Source of the DNA: Mytilus trossulus | Taxonomy: Eukaryota > Mollusca > Bivalvia > Mytilida > Mytilidae | Direction: 5' to 3' | DNA length: 64,000 bases | NCBI RefSeq assembly: GCF_036588685.1 | Contig: NC_086380.1 | Span: 65,856,180 to 65,920,179 of the forward strand | In this document: in pieces, positions 1 to 12,400 of the stretch | Position numbering within the stretch: the first letter of the stretch is position 1 | Layout of the letters: every line of letters begins with the position of its first letter | Notes under the pieces: model-generated | Told to the model about the DNA's origin: nothing | The model's input: only the letters and a program-made list of their open reading frames with translations | Database searches by the model: none | Position numbers and translations under genes: made by a program

Positions 1-682
1 TCATGGGGATATATATATATCAAAGCATAGGGGGATATCTACATCAAAGCATAGGGGGATATCTACATGAAAGCATATGGGAATATCTACAACAAAGCAT
101 GGGGGATATATATTTCAAAGTATTGAGGATATCTACAACAAAGCATAGGGGGATATCTATATCAAATCATGGAGGATATATATATATCAAAGCATGGAGG
201 ATATCTACATCAAAGCATAGGGGGATATCTACATCAAAGCATGGGGGATATCTACATCAAAGCATGGATGATATCTACATCAAAGCATAGGGGGATATCT
301 ACATCAAATCATGGGGGATATCTACATCAAAGCATGGAGGATATCTACATCAAAGCATGGGGGATATCTACATCAAAGTATGGGGGATATCTACATCAAA
401 GCATGGGGAATATCTATATCAAAGCATGGGGGATATCTATATCAAAGCATGGGGGATATCTATATCAAAGCATGGGGGATATCTATATCAAAGCATGGGA
501 GATATCTAAATCAAAGCATGGGGGATATCTATATCAAAGCATAGAGGATATCTACATCAAAGCATGGAGGATATCTATATCAAAGCATGGAGGATATCTA
601 CATGAAAGCATAGGGGGATATCTACATGAAAGCATAGGGGGATATCTACATGAAAGCATTGGGGATATCTACAACAAAACTT
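1..682. repeat. 23-24 bp minisatellite, about 29 units
   Basis: A tandem array begins at or before the window edge and runs to about 680. The unit is close to GGGGATATCTACATCAAAGC plus AT, 23 bp, with frequent 24-bp variants carrying an extra base in the G run and C/T or A/T changes at a few positions. Units near the right end carry GAAAG in place of CAAAG. The unit contains no stop codon on the plus strand, so the long open frames here come from the repeat and are not evidence of a gene. Confidence 0.95.
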
Positions 683-1194
683 TTCCCTTAAATGTCATTT
701 AGCTAAATCTACTTAAAATAGTAGCCTTAAAGTAAGATGTTTTAATAACAGGTGGATGACGTCACAGTACCCAAATTACATTGAGTACCCAAATTGCACC
801 TATTTGACAAAAAAAGCTATGGACTGCTTAAAAGTTTTCTGTGAGACTAAACACATGCTGACTTGGTACTTTTATGATTTGATATAATTCACGTCTTTCA
901 ACATAGCCGATTATATTTAAATATACACATAACCTTCACAGTCAATATCAACAGTTGAAGCATTTACTGGAAAAAGTAAATCTATGGAAACACTGTCATG
1001 CGACGTTCTCAAAAAGTATTTTAAAAATGAGCAAATTAAATATGTTACAAGCATCCATTTCTTATAAAATGGATAGTAAGCATGCACTAATGTCAAATTA
1101 GTTCTAAAAATTTGAAGAAATAGAACAAAACATCAAATTCTGTTATTCAATTTTAAATGATGTGAATTTATTTAACGCATCATGTGAATATAAC

Positions 1195-1440
1195 GGAATT
1201 TGATGAGACTGTTATTAAAGTGAGAGGGTTAGCTTAATTAAAGTGAGAGGGTTAGCGCTATAGAACCAGGTTTAATCCACCATTTTCTACATTTGAAAAT
1301 GCCTGTACCAAGTCAGGAATATGACAGTTCTTGTCTATTCGTTTTTGATGCGTTTTGTTATTTGATTTTGCCATGTGATTATGGACTTTCCGAATTGATT
1401 TTCCTCTAAGTTCAGTATTTTTGTGATTTTACTTTTTAAG
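1195..1440 (+). repeat. Interspersed repeat (GTGAGAGGTTAGC family), copy 1
   Basis: This copy shares an ordered set of blocks with 7125-7345: a segment ending in gtgagaggtt-agc, then a tract with acc-aagtcaggaatatgacag, then a tract ending in cagtatttttgtgattttac. The blocks are collinear and diverged, as expected for an old SINE-like or MITE-like repeat. No coding capacity is seen. Confidence 0.6.
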
Positions 1441-1744
1441 CATGGATGCAATTTGGGTACTCCTCATTACGGAATCCTGGATCGTATGGAGGTCAGTTCA
1501 AACCCATTTTTCTATTATTCAATGTGGATTTAAAATTAAATTGGTGTTACAGTACTATATAGTAAACAAGGACACATCTACAAATAAACATAGAGCGAAA
1601 AATTTTGTCAGGATCATAAAAAAAATTTAGGTGAAAAAACTGTTAAAAAGGTGCAATTTGGGTTCCTTCACGTTATATATCTTTGAAACATGTTGTAAAT
1701 CTGAAGTAAAAGTGGACTTCATTTTTAAGCCTTCTATCAAAGCG

Positions 1745-1925
1745 ATATAAGAATAAATGGTATGAGTGCCAATGAGTAAACTCTCTATTCAAGTCACAAT
1801 TAGTAAAAAGTATAGTATTATATGTCAAAGTACCGCCCTCAACACTGAGCCTTGGCTTGGATCAAAAAGCAAGCTATAAGGGGCCCCATAATGACTAGTG
1901 TAAAACAATTCAAACAGGAAACCTA
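1745..1925 (+). repeat. SINE-like repeat (GGTATGAGTGCCAATGAG family)
   Basis: It contains ggtatgagtgccaatgag followed by a block near gagccttggctt and an aagctataaggggcc tail. The same ordered blocks recur at 5835-6125 (minus), 12390-12600 (minus), 41925-42065, 43522-43830, 48375-48480, 50320-50458 (minus) and 51443-51725. Repeated ordered blocks in both orientations identify it as an interspersed family; the SINE label is inference. Confidence 0.65.
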
Positions 1926-3230
1926 AGGATATATTTTAGATGTGAATGAATAATTAGAACACACCAATGGTTCACAATTAAACAATAATGCATTTGTTGT
2001 CAACAGACTGTTTTCAATGATAAACAAGTGCCCATACAATTTGTAAAGCCTAGAGAAAATAAAAATTTATTTACATCATACCTAAATATGATACACAAAG
2101 AATTACATGTTTATGCATAATAACTTTCAAAGGACCACATATGCATCGTTCTTGAAAAAATTAGTGCAACATGAAATAAAATGGAAAAATATATATATAA
2201 ATAAAAATACATTGGCAGAACTGCTGCATTCAAATTTATACATACATACATGTATGTGTATAATGCTTTCAATTTTTATGATAATAAAAATATTGACAAA
2301 AATCTGAATAAACAGGATGTCATTCCATTTGGTTTAGAGTCAAATGTATGCTTCATCATAAATTATACTGAAGAGTCTGGGATGTAATGCAATATTGAAT
2401 TTCCTATAAAGTGCAATGATGTATTAGTGTAACACATGGAAGACAGCACTATATATATTGTACATTTAAATTTAAATTCAGCTCATTCAATAAAATATCT
2501 ATTTAGTAAGTAAGTAAGTAATCATTTATTATAGTGACATGTGTATCACAACATACATTCATACAATTATAAACATAGCAATTTGAAATTTACACCCGGC
2601 CCATTGGACCTATATGTCACTTTAGCAATATAATATCATATCCGAAAACGTAAAATTTTACAAAATAAAAAAACAGAATTAGACATTAAGTTTTTTTTCT
2701 ATGAATGAAAGCTGAATTTACAATTTATAATCAGAACTTCTGATAATATATACAAAATAAATATTTAATTTAAAAAATATCATTTTCTGTACAAATGATG
2801 GATAGTATTACCATATTTACTGCTAGAGCTTGGTAGAGAACTAAATAGATCAACTAATATAATTATGGATCAGCAAAAAAATTGATTGAACAGCTATAAT
2901 TACCAAGAAATGTATAGAAAACAATGTTATAAGATTTGCTTTTAAGACGTGGAACAATTGAAAATCATGCTTTTTAAACATGTAATATATATTCATGTTG
3001 CATTTTTCATGAGGGCTTATCCATTTTAATGTATGTGGGAGTGTAGGAACGGAAGTTTAACTAATGAATGTGGGCCAAGGGTCTTTTTTCAGTATACATG
3101 TGTCTATTACCATTATGCAAAACTATCTAAAAAATGGTTCTTGGTTGTAGGGATATTTTGAAAGACCCTTCCTATCCTACCACATACATTTTAATGGAAT
3201 AGCCCAGAGACAAAAATAATTTGATGACAC

Positions 3231-3419
3231 CTATACATCAATATTGTTAAGTCTTACAAATGACTCTACTAAGATGTCTCTATCTTCTTTCTTCAGCAAA
3301 TCTTTTGGCTCTGAATAATAGATTGTAGCTTTACTACTCGTCTTGATTGTGTCACATTTAGACATTGTCATTATTTCTCTTAAATGTGTCCCTGCTATTT
3401 TCAGGAGAGTAAAGATAAC
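3231..3419 (-). CDS. Exon 5 (terminal) of the 385-residue gene
   Basis: Acceptor ctgttttag, then 189 nt in phase 0 ending at TAG. It encodes VIFTLLKIAGTHLREIMTMS and continues to SEPKDLLKKEDRDILVESF, ending RLNNIDV. It joins the preceding exon as TR|VIF without disturbing the frame. There is a possible GT donor near the 3' end (TTT|GTAAGA), so an alternative end cannot be excluded. Confidence 0.65.
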   Translation of the reverse strand, partial: VIFTLLKIAGTHLREIMTMSKCDTIKTSSKATIYYSEPKDLLKKEDRDILVESFVRLNNIDV

Positions 3420-6400
3420 CTAAAACAGATAAAACACCAAGATATAGTCAAAATCATTCAAAATACAAACTCGTTGTGACTACTTAGTCTTTAGTTTTCT
3501 ATATTGTGTCTTGTGTACTCTAATTTGTCTGTTGTTTTGATCTATAAGTTTGAATGTCCCTCTACGGGCCCTCTTATACTATGTGCTTGTTTGTTTCACA
3601 TTGACATGAGGTACAGGGGTGGGTTGTGATCTCACAAAATATGTTTAACCCAGCTGCATTTTGGGAGCTTTCCAAAGTCATGTTCCTCTAGCCTTTATTT
3701 GACTTGTTTGATTTTTTTTTTAAATTTGATTCAGTTGAATAATTCAGAGTTCAGTGTGGATTCCATTTCGCTGAACTAGTTATCACTAGTATACATTATT
3801 GTTTAGGGGCTAGCTGAAGCCTGGCTCAAGGTGTGGAATTTCCTGCTTCATCAAAGACTGACTGGTTAATGCCTTTGTTTTCTACACTTTGGTCAGGTTG
3901 TTGTACATGTTTCTTTGACACATTTCCTTTTTTCAGTTATTTGTTAAATGTATTTATGCTTTGGATTTGTTTTTTGTATGAAATTCAAGAGGTAATGTTA
4001 GAGAAGACAGAAACAGAAGTTTAACATAAAGGAGCAGCCATTTAACTTCAAAAGGGGGGTATTTTTTTTTTCTGAGTCACAATTTTTTTTAGTTTTTTGA
4101 CGCTACATGTATCAATCAAATAATTTTTTTCAAAATTTACCACTATACATGCCATAATTGATTGAACAGCTTTTGTTAGTCTTGTATTATTTTAATTTTG
4201 GTTTCTTGTGTACAATTTGGAAATTAGTATGGCGTTCATTATGACTGAACTAGTTTATATTTGTTTAGGGGCCAGCTGAAGGAGGACTCAGGGTGCTGGA
4301 ATTTCTCGCTACATTGAAGACCTGTTGGTGACCTTCTCTTCGACACATTCCACATTTCCATTCTCAGTTTTATAAGGTATGTGGTAAATCTGCATTCAGA
4401 ATATTTTTTTTGTCATCTGCTTGAATAGAATAACTTTTTTCATCAAATTCAGAATTTTCTTTTAGGAAATAAAATAATCCCCCCCCTGAAGTTAAATAGT
4501 CGCTCCCATAGTCATCCTTACCCTTGTTCCTATGCAAATCATTCCTGGAAGGTATCGGAACATTCTACCCTTGCTCAGATTACCACCATAAATATCTTTA
4601 TGAATCAGAAGGTCACCTCCATGTTGTCCAAGGAATCTAGGAGGAACATCTTGATATATTGATGGTTCAGGTTTAACATCACTTTCGCCTCCAGCTGGAG
4701 TTGACCTAGTTTCTCTTTTGTTCTGCAATCCTTGTACCATTTCTACCTGCAAGTTTTATTTAAACACCTTGTGAATACAGGAATATAATTCAACTAGGCC
4801 ATGTGGGATCAACATAAAAAAAAGAATAACTTTAATTCATCTAATTTCATATAATAAAAATGACTTACATGTTTTCATAAAAAGATATTATAAATCATAC
4901 ATTGTAACATTATATCTATAACATCTTAATGATTGTGCAAGTAAAATGTTTATCACGTAGTTAAGGAAAATAAAGAAACTGAAGAAGACCAATGGCCGAA
5001 ACTTCTTAAATTATGGTTTATTACTACAATAATACAAGAATAGAAAAGATGAAGATTTGTCAGAATGACAGCCAATCAGATTTTTAATACATGTATTAGT
5101 GTTTGATTTGCCAATCGAATTTATCCATGAAAATTGTCAATATCAAACTTATTTTTTCTACATGGGCGAAAGTAGAGGTATAGGGGAAGGTTGACATCTC
5201 AAAAAACATGTTTAACCCACTGCATTTTTTAGCCTGTTCAAAGTCAGGAGCCTCTAGCCTTTGTTAGTCTTGTATGATTTTAAATTTAAAAGGTCGTTTT
5301 CTAAGAGAATATATTCAATAATATTTCAGATTATATAAGATATAAATGCATTATCTATTTTAAATTGTCAGTTCAAGTTTAATAAAACACAGCTGAATGC
5401 AAAATTTTAGGAAAATCTGAGACCTGCCCTTTTTGATGCATATATTGCAATAACTTGATCTTAAAATAATCATACATGTCATGCATGTATATACACTACA
5501 TAAAGTTGACTCACTAATTAAAGTTTCTGAGTTACAGATGTAACAAATGAATCATAAAATTAGGTCAAGGTCAAATGACACTGCCAAAATATTTAAGCAT
5601 GTTTAACATATAACTTTATTCCATGCATACACAAATAGAATGACCTATATATATATTGCTCTTCATGTAAATGAACAATAAACCAAACTATAAACAAGAG
5701 GCTCCTGAGCACCTGACCAGTTACTTTTGTGCATAAATATAATTCAAAAACCTATACCAAAATACAGTAGTTACATCAAAGATTGTTTTAAAGTACACAC
5801 ATTGTACAAGTGATAATTAATGTGCACTATTAAAACGTTTAAACCCGCTGCATTTATTTGCACCTGTCCTAAGTCAGGAACCTGATGTTCAGTGGTATAG
5901 TTGTTGTTTGTTGATGTGGTTCATAAGTGTTTCTTGTTTCTTGTATTTTTTAAATTGTAATTTTTTTGGCACTTTATAGCTTGCTGTTCAGAAAATGTTC
6001 AGTGTGAGTCAAGGTTAGGCTCCGTGTTGAAGGTCGTACTTTGACCAATAATTGTTTACTTTTACAAATTACGACTTGGATGGAGAGTTGTCTCATTGGC
6101 ACTCATACCACATCTTTTATCTAATTAATACACATAATTAGTCAGGATCGGGATGTGGTTTACACACTAAAAAATAATTGCCCAGAATAAGCATTATTTG
6201 AAGATGTCCTTAAAAATTAGAGAATACAGAAATTAAGACAACCCAGGCCATGAAAGACACTCATTAACAACCTTTATATGTTTATGTATGATTCAACTAC
6301 TTAATTATCTACTAAATAAAAAAATAAATATATTTGAAACAGCAAACCACAAATTTTCATATCAAGACTAATGATTTTTTGACCCACATGCTTAATCAAA

Positions 6401-9400
6401 AGACGGTCAGCCCTTGATTGTAAAATTGCTTCTGGGCATTTTAAGTTCTTCTCTAAAAATCCAACTAAAATCTTCTTAAATTTAGTGTCCGGCTTGTGGA
6501 TTTAAATGTTCATCGTGACAACTGCAATAAAACACATAAAATACACAGTTTTAAAACATACCTCAGCAAACGTCACTATACTTGCTGTCTCTTTATCAAA
6601 AGCATTTAGACGATACTTCATCGGAACAAGGACAACATCTGAGGAAGATTTCACATTCACATTATCAATCTTCATGCTACATTTTTTGGCTGAACCTGGA
6701 CTGAAATATTAGAATACTTCAAGTCAAGATTAAGATTATAATACAATAATTTAAGTTTGGATGCAACACATCTTCTGATTGGCTGACGTTGTTTTGTTTA
6801 TCATATCATAGACAATTTTGTCATGTGACCATGATGTCATCAACATTTTTTCATGATTTACGCTGGTTTAAAATGGAATTTAGAATTAAATTATATGAAA
6901 TAACTGTAATATTTTTTCTGTCTATTCGAAATAACATAACAAATGTGGTGCACACTGTTAAATAACCTGCTACGCACATTATTCACTGTGCACCACATTT
7001 TTTGTTATTTCATCATTGACAGAAAAAATATTACAGTCATTCCTTAAATTTTGAGATATACCTCTATTTTTAACATATAATGTCTGTTTGTTTTGTTCCC
7101 ACATTGTAAATGATCGTTGTCAATATGATGGAATTTGATGTGACTGTCATATAAGTGAGAGGTTAAGCTAGCTATAATACCAAGTTCAATCCACTTTTTT
7201 CTACATGAGAAAATGCATGTACCAAGTCAGGAATATGACAGTTGTTTTCCATTCATTTGATATGTTTAAAGCGTTTGATTTGATTATGGTTTTTCCGCTT
7301 TTAATTTTCCTCTGAGATCAGTATTTTTGTGATTTTAATTTTAAATAAGCCAGGATTATTGTTGCAAGAATCTTATTATATCACCCTAAATATCAGTGAT
7401 ATATATTCTTTAAGTAAGTTTCAATGATTTTTGTCGAGCCTTCGACTTTATCGAAAAAGCGAGACTAAGCGATCCTACATTCCGTCGGCGGCGTCGTCAG
7501 CGGCGGCGTCCACAAATATTCACTCTGTGGTTAAAGTTATTAAAAATTGAATATCTTTCTTAAACTATACTGGATTTCTACCAAACTTGGACAGAAGTTT
7601 GTTTATGATCATAAGATAGTATCCAGAAGAAAAGTTTGCAAAAATAAAATTCCATTTTTTCTGTTTTTTACTTATAAATGTACTTAGCTTTTCTACAGGG
7701 AAACATTACATTCACTCTGTGGTTCAAGTTTTTAAAATTTTAATAACTTTCTTCAACTATCCTAGTTTTGTACCAAACTTGGACAGAAGCTTGTTTATGA
7801 TCATAAGATAGTATCCAGAAGTAAATTTTGTAAAAATTTTATCCATATTTTCCATATTATACTTTTAAATGGACTTAGGTTTTCTACCAGGAAACAACAC
7901 ATTCACTCTGTGGTTAAATTTTTAAAAAAATTGATAACTTTCTTATACTATTCTAAATTTGTACCAAACTTAGACAAAAGCTTGTTTAAGATCAAAAGCT
8001 AGTATCTAGAAAGGAAATTTTGTTAATATTTGGTACCTGTGTATCTGTATTTTACTTATAAATGGACTTAGTTTTTCTTCCAGTTAACATTACATACAGT
8101 CTGCAGTAAAAGTTTTTAAAACATTTATTCGATTCATAAACTATCCTGAAATTTTTACCAAACTTGGACAGAAGCTTCTTACAATCAAAAGAAAGTATCA
8201 AGAGGAATATTTTTATTGATTGTTTTCCTCATTTTTGTTGAGCCTGGGAGTTACAGCAAAAGTAGGCGAGACACTGGGTTCCGTGGAACCCTTACAAATT
8301 TTTCTATCTTATATTCAAAACTTTATACTGTGGATTCATTATTATTAGTTGGATACCAATGTTTGTGGTTTTCATGGGTAAAGGGGAGCCTTGAATTTAA
8401 ATGTTCAACAAATTTCAAATTAACTATTAAGATATGTGCAAACTTTGGCAAAACCATGAAACCACCTGGCATATATGTATGTCTGAACTCTGATTGAAGC
8501 AGCGAATTGAGGCCCCCCCCCCCTGTTTAGTTATTTTTTTTAATTTCTGAATTAAAAGTAGTATATATGTAACACTCAGAAACGTGTCCTTCCCCCCAAA
8601 CATGTCCACATCAATGTCACTGAACTGCAAAACATGTCTAGTTGTAATAGGGCGCCAAAGCGTGTCATTTGTACAAACGCCTAAACTTGTCCAATTCCCC
8701 AAACATGTCTATATCTAGCTTATTTTTTTTCTTTTACTGGAATTATCATTCTTGTCAATATTATAAATACGTTGGTTATTTAGGTATTGTTTTTTTATTA
8801 ACGTACACTCATTTTACTATTTCATTAAAAAATAGAAATATATTTTTTAATCTGGCAAAATAACCTTTGGTAAAGTGGTAGCATCCCTTTGGCTAGTTTC
8901 AAATTTCCACCACTTTCATTTAAAACAGCCTCTATTATATACAAAGATTAGAATAGTTTCATACTGAAGTCATTAAAAAATTGGTCTTTTTACTCCCTCT
9001 TCAATTTTTTAAATGAAAATCCCAAATAGTACTTTATCCTAAATTTTAGATTTCACGCATCACTAAAACCACACGAACAAGAGACATACATGTAACGTTC
9101 AGTGCCAAATATTTCATGCATTATTTGAACGACATCAGTAAAAACTTAAGATAGGTCATATTATCAAGCATACCTGGAATTTGGAAGGACACATTTTGGA
9201 GTGTTACACATATATATATTCTAATTGCACAAACTTACATAGGAACAATATCACACATTAAACAAAACTCTTTCAAAATGTCAATAACCATTTCTTCTGG
9301 AGCACCTGTCTGTCTTATACCATACAAATATGAACCCTCGCAGGAAATCATTAGCTGCACTTTCAGTAGGAAATTTTTCACAGTCCCAAGGCATGGATCA

Positions 9401-12400
9401 CTGTAATAGATATATAGATAGATATTTTTATTAACCAATCATGGTGCCCAAAATTTGAGCTATACAATTAAATGAATGAATTACAAAATAAAGCACAGAA
9501 AATGATTAGAATGATTAAAGTACATTTAAACAAAAAACACATGAATACACATTTACACTAATTAACCTGATATAAACCAAGTAATATACATATTAAACTA
9601 TCATACATGCTTTGAAATGATTCAGACAAGGTGTACATAAACAACCTTGTGCGGTGTATGACACACATACATCACATGATATGTATAGATTATCGGGTTT
9701 TCTACACATTGATATTTTACGATATCTATACGTAGAAAACCCGATTATCTATTTATCGTTTTATCAATGGTCTTGTTTCATCTCCCTAAGACAGTTTTAC
9801 GCTTGAGGAAAGCAAGCTTGATAACGTCTCCTCTCGCATTATGACGTCGCTGATAACTTCTCCTCTAACATTGTGACGTCGCTGATTATGCCTGGTCTCG
9901 TTTTGAAGTCTTGATACGAGAATTACTGAGCGACAGGGCAGAGTGATATAGGCGTAGGGAAGGACGATAAGTTTGTATACCAAGTTTGGGGAGAGATCGC
10001 TATTCACAGGACATTTTGACAAATTTACCCCTTGCATCCTCTTTTTGTTGGTCTCAAAGGCCATTTGTCAATTGTACTTTTATGGTGTGCACCAAAATTG
10101 AACAACTTTTAACCAATATTTTGAAACAATCCATATACATGCATGTACTTGTAAGTGGAATTATATACATTAATCAAGTAGATGTAACCAAAAGTCTATT
10201 AATCCCTGTGGAATATGTAAATTTTCAATATTCTTCTATCAGCTGTTCCATTCATGTGTCCATAGTTATTATTGTTAAAATACCGATTTCAGTCATAGCT
10301 TGTCCGGTTCTGATCTGTAGTTAGTAAACGGTCAATGGCAGACAAAGAAAATTTACAAAAAATAAATGATGTTTGATAAGCTATTTGGAAAGGAATAAAT
10401 ATATGCCATTTCAAATGCAATAAATGGATTTAACCAGGTTAACATTTATCATGTTTATGGAGGCAACTTTTATCATGTTAAAATGAAGCAACAAACTTAT
10501 TGCGCGCTGAAAAATATATTGATGTAAGTCCTCGAGTAACAAGTACCGGAAGTGCATATGCATGAAGTGATAAAAGTTGTCTTTTATTAAATAACCTGCT
10601 ACACTATTATTCACACTGTACAGTGGCGGATCTAGAAATTTTCATAAGTGGGGGCCCACTGATTGGCCTAAGAGGGGGCCCGCTCCAGTCATGCCAGGGC
10701 CGTAACTACATTGAGGCAAATGAGGCAAATGCCTCATGTTTGAAATTTCAAAAAAAAAATGAAACAAAAGAGTGTCTCCATATCAAATTGTTTTCACGGA
10801 AAGTGTCTTGAAAGAAGCAAGTTCTCCTCACTCTCTGATGTCGCCCCTGCATGTTTTTAGTGATCCATGTTCATTTTACTTTTAGTTTTCAGAGTTGATG
10901 GTCTATTGTTTGCACTTCTGTGTCCCCGGGTTTGTCTTTTATTCATTTATTGTCATACTTTATTACTCTAGTCTGAGTGTTGATTTTCATTTGTAAACAT
11001 GTGATTTTGCAATGTTGCATGTCCACCGATGTCCAGACATTGTGCGAGAAAATATAAAAAAATATACGATGCTACTGGACATAGAAAAAAAATTGTCGTT
11101 TCTGCATGGAGAATTGAACACGATATCAAAGAATGCAAAACTGGTTCTTTTTATTGTAGATAAAACTAGATATCTGACATGGTTTAAATTAAAAAGTTAG
11201 ACCACAAATTTTCCAGTATCAAATCATCTATTAAAACATCAATGGTTTGCCATATGACCTTTTGCATTGAAGCATTACATTTGCATCAAGTCGTGTTGAG
11301 ACCCTCAACAGACAATAAAGGAATATGGAATAAACGTGCATGGTACCTAATTTCACACAAAGTCAATGCATATAGAAAAAATATAAATGACCAATGCATG
11401 GTTAAAGTTTTTATTCCTCTTCTTCGTCTTGATAGCTGCTGGAGGGTCAACAATACAGAAATTATTTATACCGTATAACAAGATCAAGATGATCCTTAAT
11501 GTCGACTTAAGTAGTACTAGTACTTAAAGAATAATACTGCACTGTCACTATATTTTTAAAATCTAGTCATAAAAAATCACCAAAGTCTAAGCACAATACA
11601 CAGGCACTTGTTTCTATCCATTGGAAGAACCACTATCAACGTATATTTACTCGTAAATATACGTTGATAGTGGTTCTTCCAATGGATAGAAACAAGTGCC
11701 TGTGGCACATTACAAGACAAGAACAGACATACAGATCTGGCCGTTTTATTGATTATGAGAATTACTATTTTTTCCTTTGTCCTACACATCGGTCTACTTT
11801 TAATGTTGTCCCCGTAAAACCTAAAAGTCTTAAATTACAATGCATGCTCCAATCGATGTTTTTGCTTTGAGACAAGAAAATTGTCGAAAACAAAATCTAA
11901 AAATTAATTGCGTTTCAATATAAGAAAGAGTCCGGGAAACGCTCAGAATGCACGATTTTGCTTTATTTTTCTCAGAGCTTCGCAGACCCATCTCCAAAAA
12001 GTTTTCGCATCGCTACGCTCGTCGAATATATTTTGCCTCACAATTAAAACAGGCTAGTTACGGCCCTGCATGCTTCAGTGATTCCCTATATAAGCAACCA
12101 ATTTTTTTCTCAAAAAGGGGGGGCCCGGGCCCCCTGCTCCCTAAATCTGCCTCTGCTGTAAATTCAATGCTTAAACATCTTTTCTTAAGTAAATGAATCA
12201 TTTATGTTTGAATTTCTTTAATTATCAATAAAAAAATGATGTTTCCTTAACTTAGAAAAAATTGAAAATGTCCGATGACAAAAGTGAGTTTGGTGAACAA
12301 CAGGGCGACTTGATTTTGCTTTTGACGGTCAAGCAAAGCAAAGTGAAGGAGGAGAAAGCGACTTTGTACCCTAGTTGCCTGCTAGCGTAAGCCCTGTCCT

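Larger units (their letters stand above)
683..3230. other. Gene desert downstream of the first minus-strand gene
   Basis: No coding exon is supported here. It holds a CRE-like TGACGTCA near 757, SINE-like repeat pieces at about 1195-1440 and 1745-1925, a short TAAG run near 2505, and otherwise AT-rich sequence. AATAAA on the minus strand near 2524-2529 could be a distant polyadenylation signal for the gene ending at 3231, but that is weak. Confidence 0.4.

Noticed and set aside
3-702. Overlapping open frames of 77-177 codons
   Set aside because: They are translations of the minisatellite unit in different frames, with no start context or non-repeat content.
8216-8497. 93-codon plus-strand frame
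   Set aside because: It spans the tail of the ~190-bp tandem element and a neighbouring repeat; no motif and no splice context.
9786-10324. Opposed frames of 92 and 112 codons
   Set aside because: They cross the TGACGTCG direct repeats and intronic DNA of the 385-residue gene; no motifs.
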